NCBI GenBank assembly: GCA_015680685.1
Contig: MNCI01007937.1
Location: 637,571 to 701,570, forward strand
Origin: Gnetum montanum
Taxonomy: Eukaryota > Streptophyta > Gnetopsida > Gnetales > Gnetaceae
DNA: 64,000 nt
Reading direction: 5' to 3'
The notes under the pieces were generated by a model. The model worked only from the letters and a program-made list of their open reading frames with translations. It was not told the DNA's origin and searched no databases. Positions within the stretch are counted from its first letter, which is position 1. Each line of letters begins with the position of its first letter. A program made the translations under genes and the position numbers. Positions 12,737 through 24,120 of this stretch are shown one piece after another.

Positions 12737-13198
12737 TGTAACACCTCGCTAACCCTGCTTAATCAAAATATAGAAATGTCGAAAAATAAAATGCTCCATA
12801 ATTAAATTTGAATGAATGCCAAGAAAAATGAGGAGGCAAAATAATAGGCATCCAAGAAATTACAAGCACATAGGGCCAAGAAAATGCAACAAAATGTAAA
12901 AATATTTTTAAAATAGTGACAATAGTCCCATGCTTACCAAACCTAACCTATTCATGACCACAAATAGGACAAAACCTGTTTCCTAGGCCAAAATTTAATA
13001 GTAATAGTAATAGTTGTATAAAAAATAAAAATAAATATTACAATGAACTTGTTCATGAACAAATGAAATAAGAACAAAACTACATGATCCAAAATATAAA
13101 TATAAATATAAAACTGAAAGTACATTTTCATCCAAAAAGGCATTGGGCTCTAATGTTACATAACTTACAACTAAATAAAACATAATAAACCATGCAAC
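12737..13198 (+). mobile_element. Possible fragment of an unrelated LTR inside element C
   Basis: Starts TGTAACACCTCGC, a typical start of another class of plant Ty3 LTR. Its continuation would be 21954 to about 22430, split by element A. I found no matching end or target duplication. It replaces the expected gag-to-RT part of C, so C was either deleted here or assembled from several events. Confidence 0.35.
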
Positions 13199-13203
13199 AT
13201 AAC

Positions 13204-14065
13204 TGATGAACCATGATTTGTCAGGCTCCAATATTGAACCCATGATATCGGGTACACCATATTGTGGCCTGGCCAACGATATTGGATACACGATATCGTG
13301 ACTCCTGTGTAAGCCTATAAATACACATTTGGGCACATAGGAAGGGGGTGTTAGTGTTAAAGTGTAGAAGTAGAGTCTTTTTGTTCATTTTTAGTTCATC
13401 TTAACTCTTTCCCCAGTGCATGCCCACAATGTAATGATTGTAATTGTACGGAACCTTTATTCGAGTGTGACATACACGGACAAGCACATGACCAGCAATA
13501 AAGATCGAGATTACTTCATCATTGCAACATTCACTTAGTTTTAATTGCTTACTATTATTATTATTTATTGTTTTCCTAATTAATATTTCTTGCCCTTCAT
13601 TTTCTATCCCTATTATTAAGCACGGAATGAGTACGACTTAATCACGAGCATTTAAGTGTGACTACTTGGTAACCAAGTAGCGTATCTAGGAGCGCTCAAG
13701 TAATATATGCTTGGTAATCCTAGAAGTAGTACACGAGGTCTGAGATGTGTATGGATGATTAAGGAAAGATGCTCATCGCACTTAGGCTAGCTTAGATTCT
13801 CTTCTCCCGCTCTCTCTTAACTTAAAACAAAGTTATTTTCCATTGCCTCTAGGAGTAGCACTAGTTTAGGCCCACGTCATACACCTCACTCTGGACTAAA
13901 CCATACGTGACAAAGCAAATATTGGTCTAGGTGGGAAGTCAGCGAACTGTGATCACCAGGTAACTATCTAGATATGACAACTAGTCCATTTGCGGAGTTC
14001 AACTGGATCGTACGTATACGCTCGTATTCGTATGGTTGAGTGTAGGGGTACCTAGCCACTCATCA
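13204..14065 (+). repeat. 5' LTR of element A
   Basis: Terminal TGATGA/TCATCA. GATATC-type cores occur at about 13244-13305 (GATATCGGGTAC, then CGATATTGG and CGATATCG), followed by TATAAATA at 13316-13323. The 3' end is nearly identical to the solo LTR and to element F. It is shorter than the 3' LTR, partly because its array has fewer units. Confidence 0.92.
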
Positions 14066-14066
14066 T

Positions 14067-14084
14067 TGGCGCCATTGCCAGGGA
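14067..14084 (+). other. Primer-binding site, tRNA-Asp type
   Basis: TGGCGCCATTGCCAGGGA begins two bases after the LTR. It matches the complement of the 3' end of plant tRNA-Asp except for two G-to-A changes at CpG positions. This primer choice is typical of Athila/Tat-like Ty3 elements. Confidence 0.85.
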
Positions 14085-14203
14085 TGGTGCTAGTTATTTA
14101 GATTAGTTACATCATCCAATATCACTGTAACAAAGCCTTGATGATATATCTTTCAAAAAGAAGTAATTGCAAAAAGAAAAAAATCACACACAAATTCACA
14201 ACA

Positions 14204-16224
14204 ATGTCTCTCTCACAAGACTATGATAATGCAACAACCAGTAAGGCAATTCATTGGAGAACCAACAAATTATACGATCATGAAGATGAAGTTTGGAGTA
14301 CTCAATCTGATGCAGGGATTCCCTATGCACATAAACAAAAACAACATCGTCCCAACTCACAAATTCATAACCTACCTACTGACGATGAACCCATGCTGGC
14401 CACTAAGAGCCTAATGCATATACAAGAGGCTATTCGAATATCCCGTAGGCATCGTAAGGAAAGTTGTCTACCCAATCTTGATTTAAATAACTTTCCCAAG
14501 TTTTCAAGAGGCTATGATTTAGACCTGAAACATCATTTACAAGCCTTCCAAGATGCTTGTGTATGGAACAATATTGATGATGGGTGGCAAAAACTTAAGC
14601 TCTTCCCTATGACACTCGTTGGCCAAGCAAAAGTATGGTACAGGTCCTTATGACCAAAATCAATTTGACGTTGGCCAACAATGGTAGAACTCTTCAATGA
14701 AAGATATCAAACCTATGCCAGAGTGTTAGCCTTGAGGAGACAAATCCAAGAATGGAAACAAGGGTAACATGAAACCTTGGACATGGCCTTAGAGAGATAC
14801 TATTCTTTGTTAAACAAATGTCCAAGCAATGGGTTCTCCAAGGAGAGGCTAATGTATCACATCATGGATGGACTTCGTAATGAAACAAGGGAGACTCTAG
14901 GGATGTATGCCCCAGGTCAACTATATAAGCTACAAACCCACCAACTCCAAGAGCTTATCCAATGAGTAGCAAAAGAAGAAGGAGAGTTAGCTAAATGGGA
15001 GAATGTTGAGAAATTTCAACAGGACCAACATCTCGAAATAGCAAAGGTCCATGATCATGAAGAGGAGAAATCAACTCACCTCAAGAAGGTGGAATCATCT
15101 TTGCCAATACTACAATCACTAGATTGAAATTTAGGCAAAGATCAATAAGATGATGGAATGGATACATGAAAACTATGGAGAATATGCCAACATTATTAGA
15201 GGTAGAACCATGACGAATGAAGAAACAGGATAGAACACCCTTAGACAAGCAGAAAGAAGGGTTGAAGAGAATAAGAACTCAACTGCTAATCATACGTATC
15301 AATGTAACCTTTGCCTGTACAATCATTCCAAAGGACAATGCCCAATCTTGTCACATTTACATGAGCATTGGGGAAGAATGTTACATCCAGAGTTCATACA
15401 AAAATACCATGTTCAACCACAATGGCAAAAACCCTAGTCGTGGGGGAGGCCACCGTCAAACTAGTCACACCCTTCCTACCATCCGAACCCAAGCACTTAT
15501 TATGTTCAGCATCCTATCTCCCTAACTGGGTCAACATTCTCTATCTCACCACATCATTATCATTCTCCTAAGTCCTATCATCCCATGTCCTCTCCAACAA
15601 GATCACCACCTTATGTGCCTTACACTTTTCCTCAACCTCAATATTCCCATCCTTCACCTCCTTCTACATTGCCACCAGTTGTACCAGAAGTGCCCCATAG
15701 CACCAACTCACATTACTTGTGTTGCTACTGTCAATAGCAATGGAGGTACTCAAAAGTGTTCTTTCTTCAGGCATGGCCGTAGAAAGAAACAACATGATTC
15801 TAAAACCACTGCATCCTCCAACTCAACACAAGCCAAACACTATGATGCATCTTTATCCTCGAACTCAATGCCTTCTGTTACTTTATCCGAGCCACCAATC
15901 AACACTCCAACAACTATGCGACCCAATGAATATAATCATGTAGGGAGACATATTGATCCTTGCATACCATCTTACAGTCACGGGTCCAATAGTGGGTTAC
16001 CTCCTTATCACATGACCACATCTTATAATCTACCCCACTATGCCTACTACAATAAAGTGTGTGAACCCCATTTTGGGTATATTCTTACCACCACCTCAAA
16101 AGACACTCGATGGTTTGGATATGATCGATCCCCAACATTTCCAACATGCATGGATTCACATTTTCCATTTATTAATTCTAGCCATGCTCAATTGTTTAGT
16201 TATGGGGGATATCCTCCATTTTAA
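14204..16224 (+). pseudogene. gag of element A, broken
   Basis: Encoded the structural particle protein. The acidic N-terminus starts at ATG 14204. The central Ty3 gag domain (about 14440-14960) includes LDLNNFPKFSRGYDLDL, WQKLKLFP and VELFNERY. A zinc-knuckle-like motif lies near 15307-15345 with spacing C-x2-C-x3-H-x4-C, followed by HLHEHWG. The C-terminal third is rich in Tyr, Pro, His and Ser and ends at TAA 16222. Stops at 14651 and 14669, TAA near 14767 and later frame changes disable it. The same N-terminus and core occur in element F, where the frame is still open. Confidence 0.85.
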
Positions 16225-17590
16225 CAAGCAGAATTAGTAAATATTTTTCCTTTTCTTTAATTTTACAATTTTTTGTTTTCCAGTTTTTTCATTTCTAATT
16301 TATTGTTTTATCTTTTTGTATGTAATCTCATCTATGAATAAAACACTCATGTAACTAGTCGGTTGAGGGGTTTTTCTATGCTATCGAGTCACAAGTGACT
16401 AATTATTTAGATAATGAGCCCACAACATCCACCCACCCATTCTATTAATAAGAGGTTCTACTCTGGGTACGATGATATTCTTGTCATCATGAAAACTTAA
16501 AAGTAATTTTGTGTTCATTATGCCCAAAGTGAAGAATGATGGACTAAGAAGGAATGGCTAGGGTGTGACATCAAGGGGACTTGTGGGTCCTCTTTGGTGA
16601 CATCTGTAGGAGTTATCATGTAGCTTGGTTGTACTAAGATCCTTGTAAATCTAACAAAAAATGGGAGTAAGAGTAATAAAGGCACTTAATAAAGAAACCC
16701 AATGCTATTCTAGGGGGTCCCACTAGAAAGACATGTACCCATGCCTAAAGGTAGGCGGCTTCTCTAGATTACGCATAAAAAGAAAAAAGAAAAAAAAAAG
16801 AGTGTGCCAAAGCAGCCAAGCAAAAATTATGTCTTAAAGAAATTCCAAATCACTCCTTCATTTCACAAAACGCCAAGTGATCGTACGCCTTGCTGTCATG
16901 CTGCTCTTATGGTTGTCCATCATTGGATGAAACAATGTGATCTCACTGATTGAAGGAATGAACTTGGTCTTGATTTTGGGGCGACGAGCTAATGACACAT
17001 TAATCACATCCTACACTCAAGATTCATTATGCCCTGGGTCAGTTACTTCATGTCCCAATCTCTGCAATCCCTTCTACAATTCACCTCATCTCGCTGTTTA
17101 TGTATTTGTGACTCGTGTCTTGTGTAGCATTGAATGCACACCTCATCATGGTGATATCTACATGTGTGTGTTTTGTGCAACTAGTGGGGATTACATTTAA
17201 ACCTTTTAGTGCCTACGAACATTTTCAAGCATGGTTACATAAGGGAATCATAGGTAGGAACCTGCTTTGGGGTGGACCCACTTGTGTAACCTTTGTAATT
17301 TACACTTATTGCATATCACCATCATCACATCATTTTATACCCTCTGAGTACTGCATTGCCAACATTATTCTTTCCTTTATCATCCTCCTAATTCAAACAT
17401 TCCTATGCACCAAAACATGTCCTTTCTCCTCATCCTATCCACGAATTTCATTGACAATCCTACTTCATTATACTTTTGGTGCCCTATGATCTATCCAATG
17501 TTACCCTGGACCTTCCAAATTAACCTCAAATCCTTCATTTTTAGCCTTGAAAATTCAAAAATTCTTCAATTTTATCAAGTATCCTATTTC
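16225..17590 (+). other. Noncoding spacer of element A
   Basis: Lies where pol would be expected but has no pol similarity in any frame I read. It begins with a T-rich stretch also seen after gag in B. It shares with element C a perfect 20-bp block (16564-16583 here, 26267-26286 in C) and one copy (about 16724-16755) of the motif that C carries six times. Confidence 0.7.
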
Positions 17591-17596
17591 AATGCG

Positions 17597-17695
17597 CCAC
17601 AATATCGGGTTCGATGTGATATCGGGTCCAACGCGATATCAGGTCCGTGCTATTGGGTACGCGATATCACATCCATAAAAAGTATATATATGGAG
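17597..17695 (+). promoter_or_regulatory. Internal promoter-like array of element A
   Basis: Cores AATATCGGG, GATATCGGGTCC, GATATCAGGTCC and GATATCAC at about 20-bp spacing are followed by a TATA-like GTATATATATGG (about 17682-17693). The repeated core plus GGGT(A/C)C flank matches the array in A's own LTRs. The sequence before and after is not LTR-like, so this is not a stray LTR. It lies about 390 bp before the ATG of the 3' frame. Promoter activity is inferred. Confidence 0.6.
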
Positions 17696-17704
17696 CCACC
17701 CCCC

Positions 17705-17705
17705 N
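17705..17705. other. Single ambiguous base
   Basis: An n interrupts a C-run before TTCCTATTCCGATTCC. It probably marks a sequencing or assembly uncertainty right after the internal TATA of element A. Confidence 0.9.
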
Positions 17706-18084
17706 TTCCTATTCCGATTCCGATTGAATCTGTCTGAACTCAGAGTGTTCAGCTTAGTCGTGGGGGAAGGGTACGCTCCAAGTTGCACATAATTTTTTCA
17801 AAATTCATCGTCACCCAAAGGATATCATAAAGGGTAAATGATCGCAAAAATGTTAAACACATTGCCAAATCAATTTTAATCTCTTCACCCACACCATGAG
17901 AATTAAAGTTTTGGAGCCACCTAATCAAATTGGGCCCAATATCAAAACTTTTAGGGGACATTCTCGTAAAATTCTCTGACTCTGGATCACACTAAACAAG
18001 AAACGAATTCATTCAGGGCAAGAAGTAAGGTATAAATCAAATTTGTAAATAACCTTACTAATAGTTAACCCTGTGTGATTATAG

Positions 18085-20876
18085 ATGGCCCCTAAACGTA
18101 GATAGCAAGGAGGACCCTCTCAAGGTGCGTCCAAACAACCAAGGAGAGGCAGAGGCCAGGCATCTCTCAAGGAATGTACAAAACATGAGGCATAATCATT
18201 CAGCATCCATCAAGAGCCTCTTGTTACTGTGCAATTAGGATAGGCTAAAGGAGGAGATGCTAAAGCACTTGAATAGTGGCAACATCTCACGTTGTCCCCA
18301 AAATGTGTTCAGGCAATTCATGAAAGGTCCACGTCAGCAACTATGATCGTGGAACTCAACTTTGGACCTTTCACTGAGTTCACTCTTGAGGCAATCAAGG
18401 ACCAACTCAAAGGATCCTCATTATAACCTATTCTCTCTTAAAGTGGTGCCTGGTACCTGGGAGAGACATACCAATTTTGGCACAATAGAGAAGAAGGCAC
18501 CACAGTTGATATTGGTGGTGTTTCTATAGATTTCTCTACCAAAGCCATTTCGAAAGTGTTAAATCTTCTTAATACAAGGCCAAAAGTTACTCACCTACCC
18601 ACTTGCTCCAATGCTGATGCGTGGAAGATTTGGTTGAAAAGGGTGTATGACAAGGAAGACAAGGCGTATGGAGAGCTGACACAGGAGGAGAGGATCTATT
18701 TCAAGATCGACACTTATCACATCTTCCCCATGAAAGGATTGAATAGAATCTCCACATATGCGGCCAGAGGAAGTGCTATATTGATGGGCAAGGTTAATGC
18801 TAACCTACCCCATCCATATCTTATAGAGATTTTGAGGCAGTTTGAGGAACACAAGATGGGGAAGTTCGCATTACCCTTCCCCTGTCTCATTAGGAAGCTA
18901 TGCCGACGTGCTGGAATTCTGGGGTACACCAATGATGTCCCCAGAAGGGCCCAAAATGCTTCATTTGCTGAACTGTTGAAGCCACTAGCCCTAAGGAAAA
19001 GTGCTAGTGAGACACTGGAGCCTGAACAAGAATAAACGATGGGACCCACTACAACTCAAAATGTAGGGCCTAGCCAACTTCCAAGCACAAGGCCCAGTCA
19101 ACAATAGGAAGCAGGGCCTAGCATAGGCTAGGAAGACCAACCGCCACCACCGCTGCAGGACTATCAACCATCGATGAGCCATCTCAGGGCCATCGCTGAG
19201 ATGGTCAGCTGGGGAAGCTGTGATGAGACCAACCTCTTCTAGGTCATAGATGATGCCACACAACCCACAATCTCAATCGATCGTGCACGGGGCAAGGTGT
19301 CAATCCAAATAAGAGGAGGGGAATCGCATTGGTCACAACAGATCTCAGGGAATGCTGCATATTTTTAGGTGCAATTAGAAACTAGTGAAGGGGCCACAGT
19401 AGTGATCATGCAGCACCAAGATGCAGCAAGAGCCATAGAAGTGGTCACAGACCACATAAAAGAATCATTCAATGTTCCTGTTGTGTCACCGGTAGACTTT
19501 ACGAGAGCATGCGATGCTCAAACGTTGGCTAGTCCCTCGATGACTGCTACGAAGCATGAGGATGTTCTTAATCAATTGCTGTAGATAGGACAAGTGATGA
19601 CGTCCCTGTTTGACATTCCTCAAGATGTCATAGCAACTCAATCAAACCTCATCTCTATAAAAGGGAAGTTGGTTATGGCAGCGATCAGGGCTGAGCATGT
19701 AAAGGCAAAGTTGGAAAGACTCCAAGAGAAGCTCTTCACCCTGCAAGCTACACAGCAGGACCCATCTCAGTTCATCCTTGCAAACTAACTAGAGTCCTTT
19801 CAGACAAAGCAACTTAATAAATTATTGGCAGAAAATAAAAGAGTGGCGGAAGAGAAAGAGAAGGCCAACTAGGATGCTTCCAAGGCACAAGCTCAAACAT
19901 ATGCACATGCCAAAGCACTCAAGGCCTTACAAGAGGAGAATAAACAACTTGCCATAGAAAATCTCCAATTGACCACCGTGGAAAAATAAAAGAATGTTCT
20001 CAAAGAAAATTTTCAGTAGTTACGAGAACAATTGGTCAAGGTCAACCAGAACATGAATCGCTTAGTCAGAGAAAATCGAACCCTTTCAATGGAGGAGGTA
20101 CATGCAATCCATCAAAAATGGCCATTAAAATAAGCACATGGCAAAATGAGGCCAAGCGACATGAGAAACTAAAGGAACACTTCAAGGACCAGGTGGGGAT
20201 GTACAAGCAAGTAACTAAAAAAGAAATCCATATGGCCAAGGCCCATATCAACACTCTCAGTGCTCAAAACACTAATTGGAAGGCCATATTGGATACCTGT
20301 GCATTCACCCACCAAGTAAAGCTCAAAAGCTGGAACCTGTAGATATAAGATCTTACGAAGTACATGGAATTGGCAAACCTGCGGTATGCCAACTTAGCCA
20401 TGTTAACAGTAGGACGCCCGAGAACAAGGCTGGAGAAGCAGGTAGCTACCACCTACACAAAACATAAAATAGAATTTGCTGAGCACAAGAAGACGCTACA
20501 AAAATTAGAAGTGGCAAATTTTGAGTTAGAGGTGGTGAAAACCAGCTACTAGGGATAAAAGGATGTCGCGGCAGACTTGGCTCGACAGCTTACGAATTAG
20601 CAGGAATACAAGGACAAAGCTAGAGCCTATGAAGAGGAACGATAGTTGTTTGTGGGTTGGTGTGTTAAGGCCAATCAAATGTTCCCATAACTATCATGTC
20701 CATGGGAGGTGCCAAATCCATCAAACATTGGAGCATCAACATGGACAACACAGGACCCCTGAACTGAAGAGGAAAAACTCCAGGCACTCCTTCAAAGCCA
20801 TAAAATTCCAAAACTTGGAGCACAAGATAATGGGAAGCGACCCATGGAGGAACCACCACCACCTAGTACCACATGA
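18085..20876 (+). pseudogene. 3' reading frame of element A (domain plus coiled coil), broken
   Basis: Begins at ATG 18085 with a short basic Lys/Arg-rich leader and ends near TGA 20874. The first half (about 18330-19035) is a folded domain with YHIFPMKGLNR, ARGSAILMGKVNANLPHPYL and FPCLIRKLCRRAGI, resembling the N-terminal domain of uncharacterised plant transposon proteins. The second half (about 19370-20560) is Gln/Glu/Lys-rich and reads as a long coiled coil; the tail is Pro-rich. Stops (for example codon 7, TAG) and shifts break it. Element C has a related frame at the same place. No signal peptide or membrane segment was seen, so an envelope role is not supported. The function is unknown. 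Confidence 0.7.
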
Positions 20877-21052
20877 GTTCCAACAAAATTTTGTCTATTT
20901 TTACTTCTATGTCTATGTCCTAATTTTGTTGTATTCATCTCTCCACTGTGGCATGAATAAATTCCTAGTCAGTCAATAATCCCATACCTATCCACTGTGT
21001 ATAACCAATTGGGCTTGTGCTCATTTTGTTTGACTTGAGGATGAGTTTTCAT

Positions 21053-21067
21053 TCAATCATGGGGATA
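21053..21067 (+). other. Polypurine tract of element A
   Basis: ATCATGGGGATATGA-type sequence directly before the 3' LTR. The same GGGGATATGA precedes the 3' LTRs of C (37633-37641) and E (38529-38536), and GTTGGGGTA plays the role in B. Confidence 0.75.
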
Positions 21068-21948
21068 TGATGAACAATGATTTGTCAGGCTCCGATAGCA
21101 AACCTACGATATTAGATCTGCGATATCAGGTACGCGAATATCGCGACCTGGTCAATGATATCGGATACACAATATCATGACTCCTGTGTAAGCCTATAAA
21201 TACACATTTGGGCATAGAAGAAGGGGGTGTTAGTGTTAGAGTAAGTATAGAAGTAGAGTCTTTTTGTTCATTTTTAGTTCATCTCAACTCTTTCCCCAAT
21301 GCATGCCTGCAGTGTGATGATTGTAATTGTATGGAATCTTTATTCGAGTATGACATACTTGGACACGTACATGACCAACAATAAAGATCAAGATTACTTC
21401 ATCATTGTAACATTCACTTAGTTTTAATTGCTTATTGTTATTATTATTTATTGTTTTCCTAATTAATAGTTCTTGCCCTTCATTTTCTATCCTTGTTATT
21501 AAACGTAGAATGAGTACGACTTAATCACGAGCATTTAAGTGTGACTACTTGGTAACGAAGTAGCATATCTAGGAGCGCTCAAGTAATATACGTTTGGTAA
21601 TCCTAGAAGTAGTACATGAGGTCCAAGATATGTACGAATGATTAAGGATGGATGCTCATCACACTTAGGCTAGCTTAGCTTCTCTTCTCCCATTCCCTCT
21701 TATCTTAAAACAAAGTTATTTTCCATTGCCTCTAGGAGTAGCACTAGTTTAGGCCCACATCATACACCTCACTCTAGACTAAACCATACGTGACAAAGCA
21801 AATACTAGTCTAGGTGGGAAGACAGCGAATTGCGATCAACACGTAACTATCTAGATACCACAACTAGTCCATCTGCGAAGTTTAACCAGATCATGCGTAC
21901 ATGCTCATATTCGTATGGTTGACTGTAAGGGTACCTAGCCAATCATCA
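21068..21948 (+). repeat. 3' LTR of element A
   Basis: Array at about 21105-21180 with GATATT, GATATCAGGTAC, AATATCGCG, GATATCGG and AATATCATG; TATAAATA at 21195-21202; ends TCATCA. It diverges from its partner LTR by scattered C/T and G/A changes and by array length, so the insertion is not recent. Confidence 0.92.
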
Positions 21949-22429
21949 ATAACTAAATCCAAATCTAACTTGACCTGCACCTAAGATACGTAGAAATAGT
22001 ATGAATTGCATACACATTCCAAGTTCACAATCTCAACTGAACATTATAGCATAGAATCAAACTCAAACTAAATTATAAAATCAACTAAAATTTCAAAACC
22101 ATGGAAATTTAATCATCATCTATTTCTTATAAATTTTTCTCATAACAACTAACATAATTACCTAAAAATCATGAAAACCAAAGGAAATTAGTCCTAAGAC
22201 TAGCAAAATACTCCCTTATGGGTTTGGTTGAAGGTATTAGGTAACTAGATGGTAATGCACAGACCAATAGTTAGTTATAAACTGAAAACTCTACCACAAT
22301 CCTTACCAACAAACATAACCAATGCCAATGATAGTGAGTCTAAAACCACTTTTTCTCATATAATTGATGAGTCTAAAACCCATATATATAAGTGATTAGT
22401 AAGACTAAATCCCACATAATGATTGATCA

Positions 22430-24120
22430 GTCTCATATCATTTCTTGGATACATAGGCTACTGTAGGAGGTTCATAGAAAGCTTTTTCAAAAATCATAAA
22501 ACCACTAGTAGAGTTGATAAAGAAAGATGCATTATTTGAGTAGGCTAAGGAATGTGATTATGGTTTCAAATTGCTAGAGAAGAAGCTTATAGAAACTTCA
22601 ATTCTACAAGAACTTGACTAGTCCATACCATTTTACATCATGATGGATGCATCCAATTTTTCTTTAAGAGCAATGCTTATGCACTTTGACAGTAAAAAAA
22701 AACATCCATACTACATCCATTGTGCAAGTAGGAGTGTTGCAGGTGCATGATTGAACTAAACCATAATGGAACAAGAGGTGATGGCCATGGTGTGCATTGT
22801 AGAGAAATTCATGTATTATGTGGTTGTATACCTAGTCTTAGTACACACTAATCATAGTGCAATGCACTTCCTCATGAACAAACCAATAATTAGCCCTTAT
22901 ATCATATAATGGCTAGTGATTTTGTAGGATTTTGATGTTACAATGATAGTTAGAAAAGGAACCAAGAATGTGGTAGTTGATCATCTATCTTGGTTACGAT
23001 GGAACAATAAGGTTGATGAAGAGCCATACTCCAATTAATTTTTTGATGAATTACTCTTTGCAAAGGCAATAATAACAAAAATTGATGCAACCAAGCTATG
23101 TTATGTAGACTTCCTCTCATATCTAATCATACAGGAATTCCCAATTGAATGGGATAGAAGGAAAAAGCAACAATTCCTCTACCAAGTTAAGCACTACATG
23201 GAGATAAAGCACAACCTCCATAAAATCAGCACAAACAACTTGGTGCAATGGTATGTACCTGATAATGATTAACTCAAGATTCTCCAAGATGCTCATGAAG
23301 GGCCTTGTGAAGGCCACTTTGTAAGCAAGAGAATGATCATCAAAATTCTCATGGCATGATATATTTGGCTAATGATATTTAGAGATGCACATTGCTTTAC
23401 CAACTCCTGTGAATGATATCACTAAGATGGTCGAAAACTACTAAGCTAGAGGATCCACACCAATGGATCAAACCATTAGAACACTTTGACCTATATGGAA
23501 TTGATTTCATGGGTTCCATCACACCCATGTCTAATAGAAAATCCTATATTATTATTGTTGTACACAAAATGGGCAGAGGTTGTAGCCATAAAAGATTGTA
23601 TAGCAACAACAATGACTAGGTTTTTCCAATAATATTTGGTAAATAGGTTTGGTATACCTAGAAAAATTATTTCTAATTATGAAACTCATTTTATAAATGT
23701 TATTTTTAAGAAGCTGATGAGACGCTTAGGTGTAGAACATAAATAAACACCCTATCATCTCCAACTCAGTAATCAAGCTAAGGTAACAAATAGGGAAATC
23801 ACATAGATCCTTACTAAGACCATTAGTGGATATAAGAGAAGTTGGAGCACAAAACTTAATGATGTCTTATGGGTCTACCAATCCACTTGGAAACTCCCTA
23901 GAGGCTACTCCCTTTATGAGTTGATGTATGGTAAGCTACTAAAACTTTCCATCCAAACAAAGTTACATACACTCAGCATAACCTTTGAGCTTAGCTTAAC
24001 ATCAATCTTGCACAAAAAGAATAACTCATGAACCACAACATACTAAATGAAAATCAAAGAGTAGCCCTCATGATGAATGAAGTGCATAAGGCTTATACCA
24101 AACAATGATATGATTATAAG
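22430..24120 (+). pseudogene. pol remnant of element C (RT end, RNase H, integrase)
   Basis: Across frames: the end of Ty3 reverse transcriptase (FLGYIGYCRRFIESF, about 22440-22480), the RT/RNase H connection and RNase H (DASNFSLRAML near 22645, EVMAMV, then DHLSWLR near 22985), then integrase (HEGPCEGHF near 23295, MELISW/MG..D region near 23495, FGIPRKIISNYETHF near 23650, LMYGKL near 23925). Many stops and shifts. The YxDD-bearing palm and everything upstream are missing. No chromodomain was seen at its end, unlike the pol at 60.4-62.5 kb. Confidence 0.8.

Larger units (their letters stand above)
13204..21948 (+). mobile_element. Element A: complete but pol-less Ty3 retrotransposon
   Basis: LTRs at 13204-14065 (862 bp) and 21068-21948 (881 bp) both start TGATGA and end TCATCA. 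A perfect target-site duplication ATAAC lies at 13199-13203 and 21949-21953. Order: LTR, primer site complementary to tRNA-Asp, gag (14204-16224, broken), noncoding spacer, internal GATATC array with TATA (17597-17695), 3' reading frame (18085-20876, broken), polypurine tract, LTR. No protease, reverse transcriptase, RNase H or integrase segment was found in the 8.7 kb, so it must have relied on a partner. It sits within the interior of element C. Confidence 0.92.

Noticed and set aside
18085-20876. Envelope gene in element A
   Set aside because: No signal peptide, cleavage-type site or membrane helix; the second half is coiled coil.
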